Shown here in pieces: positions 28,431 to 33,404 of a stretch of 33,404 nucleotides of DNA; position 1 is the first letter of the stretch, and every line of letters starts with the position of its first letter. This DNA is from Deltaproteobacteria bacterium (GTDB taxonomy: Bacteria > Desulfobacterota > Desulfobacteria > Desulfobacterales > Desulfobacteraceae). Made by a program: the position numbers and the translations under genes. The stretch covers positions 1 to 33,404 of the forward strand of contig JAQIBP010000051.1 in the NCBI GenBank assembly GCA_027858995.1. The letters are read 5' to 3'. The notes beneath the pieces were generated by a model. The model saw only the letters and a program-made list of their open reading frames with translations, did not search any database and had not been told where the DNA came from.

Positions 28431-28467
28431 AAGGGTCTCAAGAAATTCTTGAGACCCTTGTGTTTTA
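28431..28467 (+). terminator. Bidirectional-type terminator after rlpA
   Basis: A perfect 14-bp inverted repeat (28431-28444 with 28446-28459, AAGGGTCTCAAGAA / TTCTTGAGACCCTT) with A runs before and TTTT after. A second copy with two changes lies at 31728-31756 beside the intact tRNA. Confidence 0.85.
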
Positions 28468-28469
28468 TT

Positions 28470-28519
28470 TGGTAGCGGGGGAAGGATTTGAACCAACGAC
28501 CTTCGGGTTATGAGCCCGA
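28470..28519 (-). repeat. Partial initiator tRNA-Met, 3' 50 bases (attachment-site copy)
   Basis: On the minus strand these 50 bases are identical to the 3' part (CCA end to anticodon stem) of the intact tRNA at 31767-31843, then diverge after position 28519. The 5' part of the tRNA is missing, so it cannot form a tRNA. With an integrase gene 210 bases away, this looks like an att site. The rest of 28402-28727 holds the terminator, the integrase promoter and the integrase ribosome-binding site. Confidence 0.85.
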
Positions 28520-28606
28520 GGGATATGTTTTACCCCAACTTATCTTAACTAACTTTATCTTAATTTATCTTTTAATTTCAATAAGTAACATACAAAACCT
28601 TTTGCC

Positions 28607-28634
28607 TTGACGTACCCCAAAAAACCTGTATATT
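28607..28634 (+). promoter_or_regulatory. Probable promoter of the integrase remnant
   Basis: TTGACG (28607-28612) and TATATT (28629-28634) are separated by 16 bases. The integrase ATG at 28728 is preceded by GGAGG at 28714-28718. Confidence 0.5.
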
Positions 28635-28727
28635 TAAGCTGTAGGTTGGAAATATGGTTGGGAATTTATTTTTCCAAAACAGCTTTCTTTAAAGGTTTTT
28701 AAAGTTTTTTTGTGGAGGATATGAGCC

Positions 28728-29883
28728 ATGAAACGTATAAAAACAAACACACCCGGAGGTTTTTACCGATTTGGAAAGAGAATCGGATGTGTTGGTAAAG
28801 AAAAAATTTACTATGTGATTTATAAAATAAAAGGTAAGCTTCATGAGGAACGTGTTGGTAGGCAATATGCTGATCAAATGACACCTTCAAAGGCTGCTCT
28901 TCTTCGGTCAGACTTTATTGAAGGAAGAAAATTACCAGCAAAAGAGATTCGAGAACAAGAACTTGCTGAAAAAGCAACCATGCAGAACAAACCTACTATT
29001 TCTAATCTATGGGAAGAATATAAAAAAACCAAACCGAATCTAAAAGGGATGATCACTGACCAGAACAGATTTAAAAATCATATCAAACCACTTTTTGGGA
29101 AAAAAACTCCTGAAGAGATCAACCTTTAGATATTGATAGATTACGACTTAAACAACTTAAAGGTAAAGCCAAGGCCACCATTCGGAACTGTCTTGAATTA
29201 CTCAGAAGAATTATCAACTTTGGTATTAAAAGAAAAATAGCTGTGCAGGTCTTACTTTTAAATTAGAAATGCCAAGAATTGATAACGAAACAACAGAACA
29301 TTTGAGTGAAGAAGAATTGAGAGTGCTATTAAAAGTAATTGAACTCGATGATAATATAAATGTTGGCAATATAATGAAAATGGTACTCTATACCGGAATG
29401 AGACGAGGTGAGATTTTCAAACTGAAATGGAAACATATCAATCTGAAAACTGGGTTTGTTTTTATCAAAGATCCCAAAGGTGGACCAGACCAAAAAATTC
29501 CTGTCAATAATATGGCAAGGTAAGTATTAAACAGCATAAGCCGTTCAAAAAGTTCTTATGTTTTCCCTGGCAAAAACGGAAACAAAAGGACAGACATAAG
29601 TAAGGCTGCACGGAGGATTAGGGATCGTGCAGGATTATCTAAAGACTTTAGACCATTGCATGGGTTACGACACACATATGCTTCAATGCTTGCTTCCAGT
29701 GGTAAGGTTGATATTATATGTACTGCAAAAGCTTATGACCCATAAATCACCCAAAATGACACAGAGATATGCACATTTGAGAGATGATACGCTGAAGAAT
29801 GGAGCAAGCCAAATTGATACAATTTTCAACCAGCAAAAGGAAGCGTTTAAACTTAAAATGGTGAATTTTGAACTCAAAAGATA
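28728..29883 (+). pseudogene. Tyrosine recombinase/integrase, decayed
   Basis: An integrase of about 380 residues broken by at least four lesions. The N-terminal part (28728-29129, ending NHIKPLFGKKTPEEIN) carries the arm- and core-binding regions. One base appears lost near 29124, after which the next frame reads DIDRLRLKQLKGKAKATIRN. A second shift near 29245 leads to GLTFKLEMPRIDNETTEHLS and VLYTGMRRGEIFKLKWKHI (first catalytic Arg). A TAA at 29521 replaces a sense codon. The same frame then reads RPLHGLRHTYASMLASSG (second catalytic box). A further shift near 29725 leads to QKLMTHKSPKMTQRYAHLRDD with the Tyr region. The original element is therefore probably immobile without help in trans. 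Confidence 0.9.
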
Positions 29884-29950
29884 AATTGGAGGTCACAAAT
29901 TGGCGCCTCCAATTCAACAATAAAATTTTGAGGTCACAAATTGTGATCTC
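29884..29950. repeat. Two palindromes upstream of the ORF6N gene
   Basis: Copy one has arms AATTGGAGG (29884-29892) and CCTCCAATT (29906-29914). Copy two has arms GAGGTCACAA (29930-29939) and TTGTGATCTC (29941-29950), allowing one G-T pair. Both contain GAGGTCACAAATTG as a direct repeat. A similar imperfect palindrome lies inside the gene at 30169-30189. The position just before the ribosome-binding site suggests autoregulation, which is inference. Confidence 0.75.
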
Positions 29951-29965
29951 CAATCAGGAGATAAT

Positions 29966-30466
29966 ATGATAAAAAATAACCTTATTACTATTGAACAGAT
30001 AACAACTAAAATCTATCATATCAGAGGAATTAAGGTCATGCTTGATAGAGATTTGGCTTCTCTTTATGGAGTTGAGACAAAATATTTAAAGCAAGCTGTC
30101 AGAAGGAATATAAACCGTTTCCCAGATGATTTTATGTTTGAACTTTCCAAAGCTCAAGAGCTTTCTTTAAGGTCACAAAATGCAACCTTAAAAAGAGGTC
30201 AGCATTCTAAGTATTTATCCTTTGCCTTTACCGAACAGGGTGTTGCCATGCTTTCAAGTATTCTAAAGAGTGACCGAGCCATCCAAGTCAATATTCAAAT
30301 CATGCGAACATTTACAAAGCTCAGACACATGATATCAGAACATGAGGAATTGAGAAAAGCAGTTGATGAATTAAAACAGCAGACAGATGAACGCTTTGAA
30401 ATTGTATTTTCAGTGCTGGATAAACTTCTGGCAGATGATGAAAAACCAAAAAAAATAGGGTTTTAA
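29966..30466 (+). CDS. ORF6N-domain protein (phage antirepressor-like)
   Basis: A 166-residue protein. The ORF6N domain occupies roughly residues 12-100: KIYHIRGIKVMLDRDLASLYGVETKYLKQAVRRNINRFPDDFMFEL is a close match to the family consensus. It is followed by FAFTEQGVAMLSSIL and a C-terminal coiled-coil-like tail (EELRKAVDELKQQTDERFEIV). Such proteins occur in phages and genomic islands and are thought to bind DNA. No precise function is known. The ATG follows CAGGAG (29955-29960). The gene is intact although the integrase before it is broken. Confidence 0.87.
   Translation: MIKNNLITIEQITTKIYHIRGIKVMLDRDLASLYGVETKYLKQAVRRNINRFPDDFMFELSKAQELSLRSQNATLKRGQHSKYLSFAFTEQGVAMLSSILKSDRAIQVNIQIMRTFTKLRHMISEHEELRKAVDELKQQTDERFEIVFSVLDKLLADDEKPKKIGF
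30169..30189. repeat. Operator-like quasi-palindrome inside the ORF6N gene
   Basis: AAGGTCAC at 30169-30176 and CAACCTT at 30183-30189 form an imperfect palindrome sharing GGTCACAAA with the two upstream palindromes. It lies in the codons for LRSQNATLK. Confidence 0.5.
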
Positions 30467-30510
30467 ATATACTTTTCCAGAGGTAGATCCGGAATAGCTA
30501 TCTGGATTGA

Positions 30511-30762
30511 AATGCAGGTTTTCCTGAATCAGCTTTCCCAGGATTAATAAATCAGGTAGTTATTACAGGAATGACGGTGGAAAAAAATCCGGAAATTGAT
30601 TTTGCAATTCTAAAAAAAAGAAAAATTGGAGTACCTTCACATAGGGAAGAGTTCGAATTATTATTTCTTAAAAAACAGCTTGATGAGGTGCTACTAAAGG
30701 TGTGTCCAGAATTTGAAAGGTTTTATGCTGTGATCGTGGTCCTTTTTATGGTAATAGAATAA
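30511..30762 (+). pseudogene. Remnant of an unknown gene
   Basis: A frame open from 30511 to 30762 reads NAGFPESAFPGLINQVV, then MTVEKNPEIDFAILKKRKIG and EEFELLFLKKQLDEVLLKVCPEFERF. It is cut on the left by a stop (30508-30510), and on the right it runs into the duplicated rlpA segment near 30731, where it continues out of frame as AVIVVLFMVIE. The part before 30731 looks like real coding sequence truncated on both sides. I do not recognise the family. Confidence 0.45.
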
Positions 30763-30867
30763 TTGACCTTAGTGCTGGTGCCGCAAAAAAGCTTGGCTTT
30801 TACAGACAGGGAACTGCCCGGGTGAAAGTTGAGACTGTAGAAATCTAAAGTAATTGTTTACAGCTTG
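30731..30867 (+). pseudogene. Duplicated 3' fragment of rlpA
   Basis: Matches the last 39 codons of rlpA plus 19 bases after the stop codon (28284-28420) with 11 base differences and no gaps. It keeps the reading frame for DRGPFYGNRIIDLSAGAAKKLGF with small changes and ends at a TAA (30846-30848). No N-terminal part or start exists, so it is not a gene. In the region 30467-31023 the only other items are the remnant before it and the short frame at 30908. Confidence 0.9.
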
Positions 30868-30907
30868 TTACGAGCCTGCCTGGTTTTATGGCATCAAAGA
30901 TTTTTAT

Positions 30908-31030
30908 ATGAAAAAAGATAGGATAAAAGCAATGTCCAAAAAAGAAATCAAAAATTTGAAATCAATGGTAAATAAAGAGCAGGTTAAGCATTCCATGGGG
31001 CTTGTAGAACAGTCAAGTCAGAATCAATAA
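30908..31030 (+). CDS. Possible 40-residue small protein
   Basis: A short frame encoding [18 protein letters not shown] and a polar remainder ending SSQNQ. It has Lys-rich helical character, no clear Shine-Dalgarno, and overlaps the end of higA by seven bases. It may be a truncated gene end or chance. Confidence 0.2.
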   Translation: MKKDRIKAMSKKEIKNLKSMVNKEQVKHSMGLVEQSSQNQ

Positions 31031-31329
31031 TTTAACTGGGGAGATGCACATACAAAAGATTTGACTCTGATTTTCTTATCCTTCTGCTGTGCTTGCCAGA
31101 GATCATATTGAGCCTGCTGAATCAGCCAGCTCTCTGCACTTCCGCCAAATGCCTTTGAAAGTCTTATGGCCATCTCAGGAGATATGCCAAACCGTCCATT
31201 TAAAAGAGCGGAAAGAGTTTTGCGGGAGACATCAAGCCCTTTGGCTGTTTCGGTTATTGTCAAACCAAGGGCATCAATGCAGAACTCTTTTATCACTTCT
31301 CCCGGATGTGGTGGATTATACATAACCAT
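31024..31329 (-). CDS. higA: HigA-type antitoxin (XRE family)
   Basis: A 101-residue antitoxin. Residues near [22 protein letters not shown] are the hallmark HigA N-terminus, followed by a helix-turn-helix: [38 protein letters not shown]. It should bind and silence HigB and repress the operon. It follows higB on the same strand with a 20-base gap, the usual toxin-first order of higBA. The start 31329 is backed by AAAGGA eight bases upstream. The gene appears complete. Confidence 0.92.
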   Translation of the reverse strand: MVMYNPPHPGEVIKEFCIDALGLTITETAKGLDVSRKTLSALLNGRFGISPEMAIRLSKAFGGSAESWLIQQAQYDLWQAQQKDKKIRVKSFVCASPQLNY

Positions 31330-31349
31330 TTTTTAATCCTTTTTTAAAG

Positions 31350-31628
31350 TTAATGGTAATCATCATAATTTATATCAAAAATATTGCCATCTTCAAACCG
31401 GAAAAATACTCGCCAGTTTCCAGATACAGTAACAGCCCAGAAATCTTTTAAATCACCTTTTAATGGATGAAGATTGAGACCAGGCAGATTCATGTCATTA
31501 TGAGTCTGGCTTGCATCAAGCCTTGCAAGTATGAGTCTTAACCGTTTTACATGATCAGGGTTGACACCTTTGTGGTTTCCTTTTTCAAATAATCTTTTCA
31601 ATCCTTTGTGTTTAAAAGTTTTGATCAT
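31350..31628 (-). CDS. higB: HigB-type toxin (RelE superfamily)
   Basis: A 92-residue RelE-fold ribosome-dependent mRNA interferase. Family signatures are IKTFKHKGLKRLFEKGNHKG at the N-terminus, the helix HVKRLRLILARLDAS, and the conserved core LHPLKGDLKDFWAVTVSGNWRVFFRFEDGNIFDINYDDYH. It is the first gene of higBA. It lies between a duplicated rlpA fragment and the terminator/tRNA copy, a place that is only a few bases long in the left copy. Confidence 0.92.
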   Translation of the reverse strand: MIKTFKHKGLKRLFEKGNHKGVNPDHVKRLRLILARLDASQTHNDMNLPGLNLHPLKGDLKDFWAVTVSGNWRVFFRFEDGNIFDINYDDYH

Positions 31629-31727
31629 GGTTTATAATGTAACCCATCTATAGGCAGGTGTCAAGGAAAAGAGCAGGCTTCAAAAATCTTGAGTTGTAAA
31701 TTTACAGTGGTTTTAAAAACATTAAAA

Positions 31728-31764
31728 AAGGGTCTCAAGAAACTCTTGAAACCCTTGTGTTTTT
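31728..31764. terminator. Second copy of the rlpA/tRNA terminator
   Basis: Same hairpin as at 28431 with two base changes (31728-31756), again followed by GTGTTTTT. It sits 3' of the intact tRNA, which reads on the minus strand, so it can end transcription from the tRNA side. Confidence 0.8.
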
Positions 31765-31766
31765 AA

Positions 31767-31843
<77 letters not shown>

Positions 31844-31856
31844 TCAACGAACAGGT

Positions 31857-31885
31857 AATATATAGAATCGTTCAGTTTGTGTCAA
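31857..31885 (-). promoter_or_regulatory. Promoter of the initiator tRNA
   Basis: On the minus strand TTGACA (31885-31880) and TATATT (31862-31857) have a 17-base spacer, 14 bases upstream of the tRNA 5' end. This is a near-consensus sigma-70 promoter. The remainder of 31629-31989 holds the second terminator copy and the tRNA. Confidence 0.8.
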
Positions 31886-31989
31886 GCTTTTTTACAAGAA
31901 ATTTATTTTTGGTTTGATTTTGTTGCCTGTTCAAGTTATTATTATTTTTAGTTAGTGTTAATTATGATTTCTGGGAGACCCCCTGAAAA

Positions 31990-32310
31990 GTGACAACCAC
32001 AATACATAATATTATTAATTCAATTAAGACTGGCAGGGTAAGAATCTCTGAACATGCCAGGGATGAGGCAAAAGAAGATTCATTTACGGTGAATGATATA
32101 TTCGTTTCAGTTTATAACGGAGAAATTATTGAAAATTATCCAAAGGATAAACCATATCCAAGCTGCCTGATTTGTGGGTTTAGTTCTAAAAGAATATATG
32201 TCCATAGTGTATGGGCATACAATCAGGATAAACACAAAGCAGTTTTGATAACAGTGTATAAACCAGACCCTGACCGGTGGATTAATTTTAAAACAAGGAA
32301 AACATTATGA
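31990..32310 (+). CDS. DUF4258 protein, probable toxin of a type II pair
   Basis: A 106-residue protein from a GTG start. The motif SEHARDEAKEDSFTVNDIFVSV near the N-terminus (H-A-x-x-E/R-A type) and KAVLITVYKPDPDRWINFKTR at the end are typical of DUF4258 proteins, which are RelE/BrnT-like. Its stop overlaps the start of the YgiT-type gene by four bases (ATGA). That arrangement is common for toxin-antitoxin pairs. Activity is inferred from the pairing only. Confidence 0.8.
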   Translation: MTTTIHNIINSIKTGRVRISEHARDEAKEDSFTVNDIFVSVYNGEIIENYPKDKPYPSCLICGFSSKRIYVHSVWAYNQDKHKAVLITVYKPDPDRWINFKTRKTL

Positions 32311-32555
32311 AATATTTAGATGAAAAATGTGCTATTTGTGGTGGAGAACTTGTTGAAAAAAAAGTTGAAAAGCTTTTGCGCGGAGGAAAAAACATGGCTT
32401 CATTAATGGTTAACGCAGAGGTTTGTTTACATTGTGGCGAACGTTTTTACACCCCGCAGGTTATTGAACAATTTGAAAAAATTGAATCAGAGCTTGAAAA
32501 AGATGATCCTCAAGACATTAAGGCAGTAGGTCGTGCATTCCAGATTGCGTCTTGA
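32307..32555 (+). CDS. YgiT-type zinc finger protein, probable antitoxin
   Basis: An 82-residue protein with two Cys pairs, CAICGGELV near the N-terminus and CLHCGERFYTPQV in the middle, making one zinc site as in the N-terminal half of MqsA. It has no helix-turn-helix domain after the zinc finger, so it would be an antitoxin without its own DNA-binding half. It is coupled to the DUF4258 gene. Confidence 0.82.
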   Translation: MKYLDEKCAICGGELVEKKVEKLLRGGKNMASLMVNAEVCLHCGERFYTPQVIEQFEKIESELEKDDPQDIKAVGRAFQIAS

Positions 32556-32589
32556 TTAATTCTTCATTATTAACTGTTTTTCTTTCAGC

Positions 32590-32925
32590 TTACTTCTGCA
32601 AGCCCAGGACTGAAAAGAGGCCGTTTTGCAGTATTGATTTAAAAAAACCTTCCAAAAGAATTTCTCCTGAGTGAATAGGTAAAAGTTTCATATTATTCAT
32701 AATATTTCCTAATGGTAATCAGAAATTTCAACATAAGCATCCTAAGCTTTCCACTTAAAACATATTCTCCACTGATTATTAATACAAATGCTGTATTGAT
32801 ATTTCCTGTCTCCTCCTAATAATTCAAGCCTATTGCCAGGTGGGACTCGTAAAGTATCCATCTCAAAAGCTGAATCCAGAATAATTAACTTTCTTCGACA
32901 GGCTGTTACGGAATCAAAATACAAA
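32590..32925 (-). pseudogene. Decayed second higBA pair
   Basis: On the minus strand 32924-32742 reads [53 protein letters not shown], the C-terminal two thirds of a HigB toxin of a different branch from 31350-31628. It ends early at KWKA, without the final acidic strand. Its N-terminus is lost or out of frame. Downstream, 32700-32590 starts MNNMKLLPIHSGEILLEGF, the HigA N-terminus, then loses similarity and stops after 36 codons. Both genes appear inactive. The remaining bases 32926-33232 show no gene that I recognise. Confidence 0.75.
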
Positions 32926-33214
32926 AAATATCCAATGGTCTAATCATATAAGATCCCATTAATCCTTTTCATCATTCCTCATCATCGGTATTTAAAATAG
33001 AATTAAAGCTGAAAGATTCGAAATAACAACTTATTTACACACTGAAAAGGGCGGGTGCTGCTGGAAAATTCGATTGTTTTATGCCATAATCGGCATGCGT
33101 AAAAAGATTATCAAGGAATTTCCGGTATCCCCGGAATTCGGAATTAAAAAACTTTACTTTAACATTTCAAGACTCTACAATCAAAAAAGGTCTTGGAATG
33201 ACAATCTTTATGAA

Positions 33215-33232
33215 AAGGAGAATACAAAATGG
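33215..33232 (+). other. Ribosome-binding site and start codon interrupted by the intron
   Basis: AAGGAG (33215-33220) is followed eight bases later by ATG (33229-33231) and one more G, then the intron begins. This looks like the start of an unknown gene split by the intron. Its continuation lies beyond the window. Confidence 0.45.
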
Positions 33233-33404
33233 GTGCGCCAGGCAAAGCTGGTAATTTCTTGTCGGTTAGAGTCCGACATAGTCAAAGATTAGCCACCGGG
33301 CTATCACCAAAGGTGCATTTGTGGAGGTAACAAAGCAAATGAAGCCACCTGTAGGGATGTGTCAGACCGCAACGAAAGTGAAGGTATTGAGCTCCGAAAT
33401 ATTC
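33233..33404 (+). mobile_element. Group II intron, 5' end (start of domain I)
   Basis: The sequence begins GTGCGCCAGG, the typical bacterial group II intron 5' end. It continues with elements characteristic of domain I: GTCGGTTAGAGTCCGAC, AGATTAGCCACCGGGCTATCA and GGAGGTAACAAAGC. Only the first 172 bases are in the window, so the reverse transcriptase and 3' end are not seen. Orientation is plus. Confidence 0.85.

Noticed and set aside
29627-29884. Separate 85-residue gene
   Set aside because: The second half is the C-terminal integrase sequence and the first half is an out-of-frame reading of the same pseudogene.
28431-31764. Possible CRISPR array or transposon from the repeated hairpin
   Set aside because: Only two copies exist and they are far apart. 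They are the duplicated terminator, and no regular spacing or transposase is present.
33074-33292. 72-residue frame crossing into the right-hand intron
   Set aside because: Its last third is intron RNA sequence, and the frame has no ribosome-binding site or family match.

Overview
The window looks like part of an AT-rich Gram-negative chromosome. It probably comes from a sulfate-reducing deltaproteobacterium of the Desulfobacteraceae type (Desulfobacterota). That guess rests on a HesB/IscA-like selenoprotein with an in-frame UGA, a complete inner-core LPS and lipid A gene set, an 8-amino-Kdo (Kdo8N) module and heptosyltransferases with Cys-rich C-termini. No rRNA or other firm taxonomic marker is present.

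Layout. 1-118 is the 3' end (domains V and VI) of a group II intron, and 33233-33404 is the 5' end of a group II intron, so both ends of the window lie in intron copies. 353-1255 (+) holds the selenoprotein and a small lipoprotein. 1352-1987 (-) is thiamine pyrophosphokinase. 2085-5712 (+) is lptF-lptG-waaA, the inner-membrane part of LPS export plus the Kdo transferase.

5764-19654 (-) is a tightly packed LPS operon. Read in the direction of transcription it is kdnA, kdnB, kdsB, a GT4 glycosyltransferase, lpxK, an lpxL-like acyltransferase, waaF, waaC, a GT2, an FkbM methyltransferase, a GT25, a waaL-like ligase, a waaG-like GT4 and a WaaP/KdkA-like kinase. It makes and activates Kdo8N, finishes lipid A, builds the heptose core, decorates it and ligates O-antigen. 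It converges on lptFG-waaA. 19877-26163 (-) continues on the same strand with a UPF0280 protein, a dGTPase-like HD protein, an Mrp ATPase, a LolB-like lipoprotein, a large TPR lipoprotein and an RpoH-type sigma factor. A tRNA-Arg(TCT) is divergent from the sigma gene. 26544-28401 (+) encodes a GGDEF-PilZ protein and an RlpA-like lipoprotein.

28402-33232 is an accessory region anchored on an initiator tRNA-Met gene. A 50-bp copy of the tRNA 3' end lies at 28470-28519, and the intact tRNA lies at 31767-31843 (-). Between them are a decayed tyrosine integrase, an ORF6N-domain gene preceded by two palindromes, a second copy of the rlpA 3' end and an intact higBA toxin-antitoxin pair. Beyond the tRNA come a DUF4258/YgiT-type pair and a decayed second higBA. 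The region then ends at a group II intron inserted one base after a start codon that has a good ribosome-binding site.

The observations most worth following are the UGA-containing HesB-like gene, the Kdo8N module at the head of the core operon, the layered rlpA/terminator/tRNA duplication, and the ORF6N palindromes whose sequence is echoed inside the coding region.
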